Shown in pieces: positions 1 to 11,500 of a stretch of DNA of 19,412 nucleotides (positions within the stretch are counted from its first letter, which is position 1; the number at the start of each line of letters is the position of its first letter). Position numbers and translations under genes: made by a program. A model generated the notes under the pieces. That model saw nothing but the letters and a program-made list of their open reading frames with translations, had not been told where the DNA came from and did no database searches. The DNA lies in contig JAOXYB010015731.1 in NCBI GenBank assembly GCA_028565635.1, positions 1-19,412 on the forward strand. Direction: 5' to 3'. Origin of the DNA: Phoronis ovalis (Eukaryota > Phoronida > Phoronidae).

Positions 1-337
1 ATAAGCAGTGATATGATTCCTAAGATGGCTACAAACTTTTAATATATAAAGGACTTCATTGTAAACAATCTTCATAATATTTCATTGTCATAAATTTCAA
101 AATAGCAATCGATTCAATATACATATAAGGGGGGTTGTTTGTAAATATATTATTGTAATTTCGTAAATCTTCTAATCTAAATCAAAAAAATATTAATAGA
201 CACAACAACATCGTGACAGTAAGACCAATTATCCTAACAGATTAAGAAGTTAACATAAGGAAATGTTTATCTGCATTAGAACAATTTTGATGACTTTATG
301 ATTTATTATATACTAAAATTGCATCTGAGTTATGTAC
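1..337. other. AT-rich sequence, nothing recognised
   Basis: Very AT-rich, with stops in all frames. No exon of the synthetase or other feature is visible. It is most likely intronic for the minus-strand gene. Confidence 0.5.
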
Positions 338-409
338 CTGGATGATGCTTTGTTCATAAGCATGAATCCCCATTTTGCGTGCGTATTCACGGACCAATGA
401 CTCTGTCAC
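338..409 (-). other. Candidate coding exon, 24 codons, wrong phase for the synthetase
   Basis: This is a 72-base block with a good acceptor (TGCCTTGTTAG) and a CAG/GTACAT donor. It is open in one frame and reads VTESLVREYARKMGIHAYEQ and four more residues. It is richer in G+C than its surroundings. Exon 4 of the upstream synthetase ends in phase 2. Joining it to this block puts a stop at the second codon or a little later in the workable alternatives. The peptide does not resemble the part of alanyl-tRNA synthetase expected after DIWRSIG. Splicing from exon 3 (phase 0) would keep it open. I do not recognise the peptide. Confidence 0.4.
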
Positions 410-668
410 CTAACAAGGCAATAATTGGGAGATAGCTAAATGACCAGCACAATAACTTATCTCACACAAAAGACTTCAGGGTTACAAAGAAAGCTTTGAC
501 ATCATCAGGATTTGTGAGTTAAATTTTTATTTTCATGTTGTCCTCTATTTAACTTTAAATTTTATTGTTTACTCAAACCATTACAGTATATTAGGCAATT
601 CCAATTTTTTAAGACTTTGGCCTTAATTGAAATAGTAAGCAGAACTTCAATGCTGCCTAATTAGTTAC

Positions 669-2597
<1,929 letters not shown>

Positions 2598-2600
<3 letters not shown>

Positions 2601-2613
2601 ACTATCATTTCAT
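2598..2613 (-). promoter_or_regulatory. AARS2-like start context: splice acceptor and overlapping upstream ATGs
   Basis: Read on the minus strand, a pyrimidine/T-rich tract ending TTTTTTAACAG precedes position 2613. This suggests that the first coding exon begins at 2613 and that a non-coding exon lies further upstream. The 13 bases before the start codon contain two short upstream ATGs: ATG AAA TGA, and ATG ATA GTA TGA, whose stop overlaps the main start codon. An in-frame TGA just upstream fixes the main ATG at 2600. It has A at -3, a favourable context. Confidence 0.45.
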
Positions 2614-3295
2614 CTGTTAAAAAATATAAAACACAGTTTGGCATTTAGTAACAGCAAAATTGTATCGGGACTCCATATCACTCAATAATAACTATTCTTC
2701 CAGTTGCAATAGTTAGAACCTCTGTTACATGAATTCTTTATTACTGAATTGATGCTTCATCGAAACTATGTAAAACGTGACAGTTTTTGATCCCAGATAT
2801 TGTAATAATTTAAAGTCACAATTTGTTCTATATTACTATAAAGTTAGACAAAATGCTTGTTTAATTTATGAAGTGTTCATTTGACAACAGACTGTCCATA
2901 TACGATCAGTATGTGTTCATGTAATCCAGTGACTTTCGTCAAGTATCACCAATCAGAGCCACTTAAATACTTTTAGTCTGAAGTTTTATTCAAAGACTCA
3001 TTGCTCTCAATGTAGAAGCAATAAAATTACAATTCATGATATCCATTTACATGGAACCAGTGAGGGCCAGGAACTTAACTTGTGTGATGAGCTGGACCCT
3101 TTTATAATTATGTAGCCACATGGAAGAAGTATAACCAGATATATTTATTAGGGAAATTTTATTTCTTTTATAGTTTTAGGAAGTTTGGTAGAAATCTTAT
3201 TTAAACAAGTACAAGTAGTTTCGTTTAATGGCCATTGGTTGTGGCTTTTTATTTGATAAAAATTGAGAACAACTGGAATATCCCATGTTTAATCT
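2614..3295. other. Intergenic or 5' intronic sequence upstream of the synthetase
   Basis: AT-rich, with no coding block that I can support. If the acceptor at 2613 is real, part of this is a 5' intron of the synthetase gene and its promoter lies within or beyond it. Confidence 0.4.
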
Positions 3296-3306
3296 TTCAA
3301 CTTTAC

Positions 3307-3382
3307 ATTCAACATAGTCCAGGTTCATGATGTTCTGCACTAGCTCTTGATAATCTGACTTATGAACTGTGCGAACAGTCAT
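3307..3382 (-). pseudogene. First-exon-like coding fragment, left copy; possible GNAT-type N-terminus
   Basis: From ATG at 3382 the minus strand reads MTVRTVHKSDYQELVQNIMN and LDYVE, then GAAT/GTAAAG, a good splice donor after 3307. Without splicing the frame stays open to 3197 (61 residues). A mirror copy lies at 4131 on the plus strand and shares HKSDYQELVQNIM. Of the eight or so codon differences several are silent, which fits a once-coding sequence. The opening followed by LDY is reminiscent of NAT16-like acetyltransferases, but this is a weak guess. I found no downstream exons before the synthetase gene, so it is probably an isolated or broken fragment. Confidence 0.4.
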
Positions 3383-3384
3383 GG

Positions 3385-3392
3385 TACCTTAT
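3385..3392. repeat. Target-site duplication TACCTTAT (left)
   Basis: Repeats exactly at 3775-3782 on the other side of the 382-bp element. The undisturbed inverted arm shows the pre-insertion arrangement, which supports an 8-bp staggered cut. Confidence 0.8.
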
Positions 3393-3774
3393 CCCGGGGG
3401 GTATACTCGTGGTTTTTTGAATACGGGGATGTGCCGCTTAACCCAATCCAAAATTTTAGCTTATGGTAGCAAATCCAATCCGAATTGTTTGAAATATAAT
3501 GGTAGCAATCCAAATTTTGCGAAATATAAGGGTAGCAATCCAAAATTTTAAACATTTGAGTTGCAATCATTTTTACGCAAACTGACTGATACAAACCAAA
3601 TTCCAAAATCGTTTTATGGATACAAACCTAAAATTAATCCAAATTATCTTCTGTAAGCAGCGAGTAGCAATCCAAATTTTTGAAATACAGTAAGAAGTAT
3701 ACAATCCAAATCCAAAATTTTCAACTGGGCTGCACATCCCCATCAAAAAATACCTCGAGTACCCCCCCCCCGGG
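3393..3774. mobile_element. Non-autonomous inverted-repeat DNA transposon, 382 bp (CCCGGGGGG ends)
   Basis: The ends are inverted repeats of about 50 bases, beginning CCCGGGGGG and sharing TACTCG and GGGGATGTGC. It is flanked by the 8-bp direct repeat TACCTTAT (3385-3392 and 3775-3782). The interior has four imperfect copies of a roughly 27-30 base unit containing GGTAGCAATCCAAA (about 3465-3550 and 3660-3695). There is no transposase. The long open frames here are by-products of the repeats. The G-run in the right end is about four bases longer than in the left. An 8-bp duplication fits hAT-like or P-like superfamilies, and I cannot choose between them. Confidence 0.85.
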
Positions 3775-3982
3775 TACCTTATATAGCCAATTACAGTGAA
3801 AGTGCTCAAACTTGGAAATATATCACCGTCCAGATACTCTGGCTGATTATCCAACTTCAACTCCCACGACCATTTGCAACTCCCGTGCTGGCACCCAGAG
3901 GGATAGGAGTACTTGCCAAAAAACTCAACTGGTGTGTGAAGCCCTGGGTAAAACACACTTACTGCATGGTAAAAACTACATT

Positions 3983-4214
3983 CAGGAGTTTCAAACTGTG
4001 ATGGGAGTAGTACAAGTTGAAGTTGGATAATGGGAGAGTATCTGGACAGTGATGTATGAACTCACTCGGTAGAAATTACATTGATTTCGAAGTTTGGGCA
4101 CTTTCACTGTAATTGGCTATGTAAGATTCCATGACTATTCGCACAGCTCACAAGTCAGATTATCAAGAGCTAGTGCAGAATATCATGAGCCAGGACTACA
4201 TTCAACATTGACTT
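3983..4214. repeat. Right arm of the large inverted duplication
   Basis: This is the partner of the left arm in opposite orientation. Blocks of near identity include the ATTGGCTAT / ATAGCCAAT pair and the ATG-containing coding segment. It has about 30 bases (around 4058-4085) that are missing from the left arm. Its outer edge lies close to a second transposon beginning at 4230. Confidence 0.85.
4131..4211 (+). pseudogene. First-exon-like coding fragment, right copy, stops after 26 codons
   Basis: The ATG at 4131 opens MTIRTAHKSDYQELVQNIMS followed by QDYIQH and a stop. It is the inverted twin of the fragment at 3382, in the same position relative to the arm. The two diverge right after the shared GAC-TAY codons: the left copy continues ATGTTGAATGT, while this one has the reverse complement ACATTCAACAT. 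The donor present in the left copy is therefore lost. A transposon lies 18 bases beyond the stop. It is likely non-functional. Confidence 0.4.
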
Positions 4215-4221
4215 TTGCTTT

Positions 4222-4229
4222 ATTCAGAT
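4222..4229. repeat. Target-site duplication ATTCAGAT (left)
   Basis: Repeats exactly at 4707-4714 on the other side of the 477-bp element. Confidence 0.85.
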
Positions 4230-4706
4230 CCAGGGGGGCTCACTTGAAAAAAGTCGGTTACCCATGCTCGTCCGTAGGGTGCAAAATAAGCCCCTAAACG
4301 GGAAGTGGAGGATCAAAATACCACCCCTAACCGCGGGGGATTTTGCTGAAAAAGGTACCCCTAAACGGGAAGTCGTCTCTGAAAAATTAACAAAAAAAAA
4401 ACGTTCCCAAAAAAATCGACAACCAAAAACAAAAAAAAAACCTAAAAAAACCCAAAAAAATACACTAAATTTTTTTTAAAATGCAAAATCGTCGCCAAAA
4501 GGTAATGCTCGCTACTCCCACTGAAAAAAAGGACCCCTAAACGGGAGGTGTACATGAAAAATCAACCCCTAAACGGGAAGTTACATTTGCCAAAAACATA
4601 CGCCTAAATATGGGTTTCCGCCAAATCGACGGCAAAAAAGGTACCCCTTACCCCCGTTTTTTCGGACAAGCATGCGTACCGACTTTTTTTAAGTGAGCCC
4701 CCCGGG
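4230..4706. mobile_element. Non-autonomous inverted-repeat DNA transposon, 477 bp, with internal 16-bp repeats
   Basis: Terminal inverted repeats of 44-45 bases (4230-4274 and 4663-4706) share GGGGGGCTCACTT, AAAAAGTCGGT and CATGC. It is flanked by the 8-bp direct repeat ATTCAGAT (4222-4229 and 4707-4714). Inside are three exact copies of CCCCTAAACGGGAAGT (4291, 4358, 4566) and two variants (4324, 4534), plus A-rich spacers. No transposase is present. The outermost bases (CC[A/C]GGGGGG) match those of the element at 3393-3774, which suggests that related transposases mobilised both. Confidence 0.88.
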
Positions 4707-4714
4707 ATTCAGAT

Positions 4715-5500
4715 GCAGCAGTGGCCAGTGTTACCCAAGATATATACCTTCAGCTGTTTAATATAGTTAATACGGTACTTGAATTTACAGTTCCTTTAGT
4801 ACAGTAACGATGACACAACACATTCGTTGAACTGTGGTTGGTACTAGTTGCGACTGATTGGTTCAAAATATTAGGAAAACCTTGCTGGTGCTATCTACCG
4901 AGAAATGAAAATTGGGCTATGAGTAGTAATAGTATGACGTAGTCGGTATTTGTGTATGAGCCAGGACCTTTATGTTTATAAATGAGGCTTTCATCTGCAG
5001 TTTCAACTGCAATGTTTTCAGTCGTCAGCCACGGTGCTGGCAAACAAGACAGTGTATTTCACAAAACTCACACATGCAAGTAACAACCTTGACTTGTGTA
5101 CCCGCTTATAAATTGATGAGCAAGAAGATTGTGCACAGTCAATATATTTCAATGCAGGTCGATGCACTAGTTGTGCTCTTATGTCTACCATCAAAGATAA
5201 GTGGTCAACGTAACCTTCGTGGTTTGATAATTAAATTCGCATTACATTGACTTACCAAGCATAGATTATTGCAGAAGTTCTAAATCTCCGTAAAAATATG
5301 CACATACACATGTGTACTAGTATAGATATCCGCAGAATTAGTAACCCAAACAAGTTTGTTTTTTTTAGTTATAAACCTAATAAATAGCACATTTATTATA
5401 AATATTCAGTTGTTCATGCTCATTAAATTATTCTTTTAATTTAACGTATTATTTTATTATCTTATCAAATATCTGTTTATTTATTTTAAACTTGCTGCGT
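4715..5500. other. Intergenic stretch upstream of ALG9, nothing recognised
   Basis: An open frame of 92 codons at 4972-5250 has a cysteine-rich, low-quality composition and no splice or family support. I treat it as chance. The rest is AT-rich. Confidence 0.4.
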
Positions 5501-5508
5501 TATAAGGA

Positions 5509-5514
5509 GCCAAT
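5509..5514 (+). promoter_or_regulatory. CCAAT box upstream of ALG9
   Basis: GCCAAT lies about 40 bases before the proposed ALG9 start codon, in AT-rich DNA with no clear TATA box at the usual distance. This is a motif match only. Confidence 0.3.
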
Positions 5515-5552
5515 CAAAGTCAGAGTTAGGTTTTGCTCGGAACAAATCAAAT

Positions 5553-8500
5553 ATGTCAGCCTCCATAAGAAATCGAGCTAAGGGCGAAAAACTTACAACA
5601 GATTCTAAAAGGTGAGGTGGATTTAACTATTTATGAGTGAATAATTCAAAATAACTAGTTATCCTTTTAAAACTACCGATTTGATAGATTTCTTAGTCTG
5701 GAAAATTTAAAAATTTGGGTTTCCACTGAACTTTATACCGGTTTATAAACATAATCGCTAGTTAACCGGAGTTACCTAACATAATATCTTAATGATAATA
5801 ACAATGAATAGTCCCGATTTCGTGAGTTCGCGCGACGCCTCAGACAACTTTTGACGGGCGAGGCTTGCTGAACGTCACGACCCTGTAAGGAAAATCACAG
5901 TGAGCGTGACCAGCCGTCCGAAACATATACAATCCTACCATACGACGAGTTAAAATATTATTCCCCTGAGTATTAAAACTGTGTGTGCCTATAATCGAGC
6001 TTCAACTTTAACTGTCTACTCCAATCTCAATCACCATTCGCCTGATTTGGAACTCGATCCTGTACTGGCATATAGACAAAAAATGCGCAAACACTACCCT
6101 AAAGTTATGTTGAAAGATGAACTGGTGGAGGAGATATGTTATCAGGATTTTTTGTCACTATATTATGCCAGTGCACGAGTTCCAAATGATGATTGGCCGG
6201 GAGTATAGTCTATGTTGAAGTTCGAAAGACACAGAGTATCAGGAGTATAATATTTTATTACTCATATGGTACACAGGAATACTATCTCAACTCAAGGTTA
6301 GTTGTAGTAACTACAATGTTCCCTGTGTAAATACCTGGGATAAATGCAGTGGTTGCATCCATAGTGTTTGTACGTGAAATAGCAGCAAAAACCCTGAGAC
6401 AATTCTTAAAATTTTTGCTAATCACGTTTTTTTAATTAAAATTCATGCAAAACTTAAATATGTCCTCGCTGAAGCAGAGTACTTTCTTTTGATCGTATTT
6501 CTCTTAAAATTTTGTTTACATGAATTCCAGGAATAAGAATGATTAAAAATAGAGGATGGGCTGAATTTTTTTCACATGATTGTAAAATATTACTTTCAAA
6601 ACAGGTATAATTATGAAATTTCTTGAAAACGTGTTCAGATAACTATATATCTAGTAAAAAATTTCAAAGCAAAATATTTATATAATGATTTAATATGGGG
6701 ATTTATCAGTTTATCAACACAGAATAATTATTTGAAAATGTACTTTTGCGCACCTTAATTTAGGCTAGTTAGGGTCCAGTAACTTTGGTGGTTTCTTTGA
6801 ATGTACATTTTTTCTGTGTACATCTTTGAATTTTTTGTGATGATAATTTCATTACTCTTAAGAGCTGAAAGTACACACTTAATAGTCTAATATTTTACCA
6901 TATACGCAACTCAAAACGAATGTCCTTGATTGGGAGTAGACCTAACTTATATTTGTGTGTTTAAGGGATATGATTATGATAGGCCAACACATAGTTGTTT
7001 AATCTTTTACAAAGTTGTCATTTTTGTAAGTTGCCATTTACATACACAGATCTACCAGTGCAGAAGATAGTGTGCCTCTTCATTCATGGGCTCCGAATGC
7101 ATACACAGCCTTTAAAGCATTGTTATCAGCTCGTATCTGCGCAGCCGTCTGGAGTTATATCACTGACTGTGATGAAACTTACAACTACTGGGAACCTGTA
7201 AGCCCACTTGTTATTATTAAATGTATATTAATAATAAATTAGACTTGCTCATGACAGCCTGATCCAATATTTTAGCATTTATTTATGAAATCATTAGTTG
7301 AGAAAATCTTTATACAACACAAAATATCATATTTTCAGCACTTATATATTTCTTATGTTTTATAGGCAACATTCCATAAGTCTAAAATTTCACTTTTTTA
7401 TATACCATAATAAGAAAATTTAATTAATCACAAACTTAAAAATTTTAAGCAATGAATTCTCAGAATGAAAACTAATAATATCAAAAAAAAATCATTTTAG
7501 ACTTGTGCAGTTCTATATTTAATAATTAAAAAATTATATCTATTATCTTTTGTTTATGATTTCAAGATTTAAAGGATCAGATTGTATTTCAAGTAACTAA
7601 TTTGCCTAATTATGAATAATCTAAGGGCATTGGAGATAAGAGGATTTGTTTATTATGGATTGCATCATTTTATATGAAATAAAAAAATGAGTTAATACAA
7701 TATATGTAAACTTAAAAACTTTGAACAAATAGTAAGATTTTACCAGGAATTTTTTTTTGTACAAATGCGGATGTGTTTGTTTATATGATCACATTACTGT
7801 TCGTTCTGTTTTCAGGCTCATTTCCTGATGTATGGGTCTGGGTTCCAGACGTGGGAATACTCGCCAATTTATGCAGTTCGCTCTTATGCCTACATTGGAT
7901 TACATGTATTACCAATGATGGCATATCAGAAGCTGTTTCAAGCCAACAAGGTAGGTACAATAGTCATGTCATGAATTTCTATCAATCCAAGGTGCAGACA
8001 ATGCGCCTAGTACCCTTGACACATAAAAAGTCCATTTTGTATGAGCTGCTTAAATCTCTCCTTTTAACAGGATAGGAGATAATCTACACCCAATAACAAT
8101 CACCTGAATAACAAGCAAGATGAGTCAATTTTCTGTTTCAATCGCTGAGCGTCAGAATAAATGAAAAACACAGTTGATCAAATTAAACTGTATCTGAACA
8201 CATTGTAATAAATATCAGTGTTATACTTGCATGGTTCATGTTAAATATTAAGTCTGAGACACTGAATGAAATAATCATATCAAATATTATTAAACCAGTT
8301 TGATTTCTATTAACTATAGGTGTCAACTATAGGTGTTAACAAAGTGTCTTTCAAGCTTAGTTGTTATGGTGTGATATGATATAAAATTAAAACTAATAAA
8401 TCCTTATCTGTTGGAAGACATATAATCAACAAAGAATACATGTTTAATATTTAATTTAATTTCATTTTCAGGTTATGACTTTTTATTTTCTTCGATGTGT

Positions 8501-11500
8501 TCTGGGATTTTGTTGTGCTTTGTGTGAAGTTTACTTCTACAGGTAAAGATTAATATAATTGTAGACTTTGTCGCAGTGTCACTATATAGACCTTTATTAG
8601 CTGTGTTTGGATTACATGCAGTTTTTATTATATAATTATTGATTATTAAAATGATAACTAATGTTTGAATGCGTTAATGAATAAGAATGAGTAAAAAAGA
8701 ATGTGCATAACTGAATGTTTGAATTATTTCAGAGGCGTATGTAAACAGTATGGTCCTAATGTTGGTAGAATGATGCTGTCTTTCCTTCTACTTAGTACTG
8801 GCATGTTTATATCATCGACAGCATTTCTTCCTAGTAGCTTCACCATGTACATGACGATGACTGCAGTGGGAGGCTGGTTGCTAGGTCATCATCAGGTCAG
8901 TTTTGCCACTACTATTGGTAACTTAGCTTACTATAATATAATAGAAAAAGGTAGACTGGTATGCTTAATTTTTAAATCAGTTTCTGCTTGATTAATTACT
9001 TGATTAATTTTTATATGTAGCTGTGTCTCCTGAAAATAGATTATTGTATTTAACATTAATTATAGGAAAACCTTGCTTTTTGTTTAGAAAAAAAATTATA
9101 TATTTTATGAATATTGACTAGCTAGAGGTACTATCTGGGCAAAAGGATCAAGTAACCACAAACAATTGTTTTCATTGTTTGTTTTACGTGAAGTTTTCTG
9201 ACACAACTTTGTTAGTCCGTCCAGATGTTTTCAGTTACATGTCTGCTCACTAATTTTTTGGCAATCTCTTAAATTTAATCTTAAACTGTAAATTTATGAT
9301 TTTATTAACTCTAACATGTACAATGCTTAAGCCACACTTGAAAACATTTCTTATAATAATATCTTCATTTATTCATGGAATCTTGTCTTTGTAGGTTGCC
9401 ATATTTTCTGTGGCAGTTAGTACTTTACTAGGATGGCCATTTGCTGGAATTCTGGGGTGAGTAATGCTATGCCAAAGGAGAATGTTTTGCAAGAACTAGA
9501 ATTAGGATAATTGATAAACAAGTTCAAAGCACCTTGCATTGGTCTGTATTATGTGCCACACAGCCTTCAGTCATTGGGATAACATCAGTACCTCCTGTTT
9601 TATTTCTGTTGTAGTATACCTATTGCTTTTGATCTTATATTTCGCCAACGGAGAATAACATATTTTATCATATGGTCAGCCATTTCACTGTTTGCCTGTC
9701 TCACACCTATCATACAAATTGATTCATACTACTATGGTAAACTGGTTGTTGCTCCTCTTAACATCGTCCTATACAATGTCTTCAGTACTCATGGTCCAAA
9801 TATTTATGGTAAGTTGATGTTACACTGATTTTTCTGTATGTATACGTTATTACACAACAAATTTGTTGCCATGCTGTACATTTCATGTATATTTGGTATG
9901 TTTTATCAATGTTTTCAGTATTATGTGAAAATAATAGAAACTAAGACAATTTACTTTTTACAGGTATAGAATCTTGGACTTTTTATTTCAAAAATGGCTT
10001 TCTGAATTTCAACATTGTTTTCCTTATGGCACTACCATGTTTGCTAGTTGTGGTAAGACAATTTAATATTTGCTTCTGGTCACCATGTAATATGGTAAAT
10101 CTCAGTATTCTCATAAACTGAGTATATATGTTTAGTTACTACAAGTACTATCTGGGCCTAGTTACATGTATCTTGACACAAGGTGGACCCATAATGCATA
10201 AATATTTGGAACTTTATATTTTTAATATGCATAAGAACTTTTGGAACAAATTTTTAATTACTAAAATTCAAAGCGAATATTACTTGCTGCATAATTTAAA
10301 TTAATTAAATAAATTAACTAGATAGTGAAATAATTTTTTAATTTCAAAGAATGATGTAAATAAATGCATGTAAGCATTAAAAGCTATGAGTGAATATAGA
10401 CTTTTAAGATGCATTCAACTCATTTGACAGATATAAATATGACGATGGGTAGACTTGAAGATCATTGATCTAAAGTGCTTGCCTTTCAAACTTCAATTGC
10501 CATGGCATGAAATTACTTTTTTGATCAACATTTGTTAACATATTTTTTTGATCAATATTTGATATATGTTTGGATCAACATTTGATATAGTTTTTTTGTA
10601 GATTCTGGTTGACTTCATTATGAATTCTAGATCATCTGTTTATAAAGCCTTTGGAAGAACAGGTCGGTGTGCCTTACACTTTTAAACTTACTAGTTGGTA
10701 ACCACTAGTTAATAAAAGCAGTTTTTTACCAGAGAATTCTAGTGATTTCTTAAGTCTCTCTGTATAGCTAAAGTGAGATGTAACTTTTGTTAGACCTTAC
10801 TTATCTGATTAAAGGAGAAGCAATTTTTTAAATTTAATTGCATTTAACTTAAAATTCCAGACCACTGAATGATTTATTTGTCTGCTAAACGTTTTTGAGT
10901 TTTTTGTTGAAAAACAATCTGAAAATCCAGAACTAAATAGACTTGGTGGAGCCACCAGTCTCAGACCCAAATGATCCCAGCATGTCACATTCTGTGAATG
11001 AACAATGACGTAGTTCTTCGGGCTCTCACGCGATTCATTCACAAAACGCATCCTGAGTCAAAATCAAAAAAAAAAATTAAACCGCCCCGGTTAAAGCTTT
11101 TCTAAAGTCAGACTAAAAAAAACAAGTTTTGTGCATAACGGCTAAAGGATCAAGGTATGGAAAGGGTCTGACTGTAGTGCCCTCAAGTGCATGCATATAG
11201 TCTATTGGTGATGATGGAAATGGTGCATTTATTTCTACTTCAATTTTTATTTGTGAACAATTTAACCAAGATTCTTTGGTATTTGTCCAGTGCCAATATT
11301 TCCTCGTTTCTGTAGGTGTTCCTGTGTGGTTAGCAACTGCTGGCATGTACATCTGGATTGTTATATTCTTCACCAGACCACATAAAGAAGAAAGGTTTCT
11401 CTTTCCCATTTATCCGCTCTTATGTATGTCTGCTGCACTAACGCTGGATTATATACAGGTAAGGTTTTGTTCTTTTATTATAATGGCTTACTCTGGAGGT

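Larger units (their letters stand above)
3301..3893. repeat. Left arm of a large inverted duplication, split by a transposon
   Basis: Bases 3301-3392 and 3775-3893 together are the reverse complement of 3983-4214, with small indels. Matching landmarks are TAGCCAATTACAGTGAAAGTG (3784 on) and GATAATCTGACTT. The transposon at 3393-3774 sits exactly where the other arm is uninterrupted (CATGGAATCTTACATAGCC, reverse-complemented), so it inserted after the duplication or into only one copy. About 90 bases of spacer separate the arms. Confidence 0.85.

Noticed and set aside
458-515. Short minus-strand coding-like string (NPDDVKAFFVTLKSFV) between synthetase exon 4 and the 338-409 block
   Set aside because: It has no good acceptor or donor, soon hits a stop and does not match the synthetase.
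3369-3956. Overlapping open frames of 60-127 codons on both strands
   Set aside because: They lie in the 382-bp transposon and the flanking inverted arm and follow its repeats. Their composition is that of translated repeat.
4264-4479. 71-codon lysine-rich open frame
   Set aside because: It is a translation of the A-rich interior of the 477-bp transposon.
4972-5250. 92-codon open frame before ALG9
   Set aside because: No family, no splice context and an odd composition. Probably chance.
8701-8991. 96-codon open frame
   Set aside because: It is ALG9 exon 5 (8733-8895) read through into both introns, not a separate gene.
10440-10515. tRNA-like stretch with GCTTGCCTTTCAAACT in intron 8
   Set aside because: It resembles an anticodon arm only loosely and lacks a T arm, so I cannot call a tRNA or SINE.
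11113-11409. 98-codon minus-strand open frame
   Set aside because: It is antisense to ALG9 exon 10 and its upstream intron. The plus-strand reading is clearly the real one.
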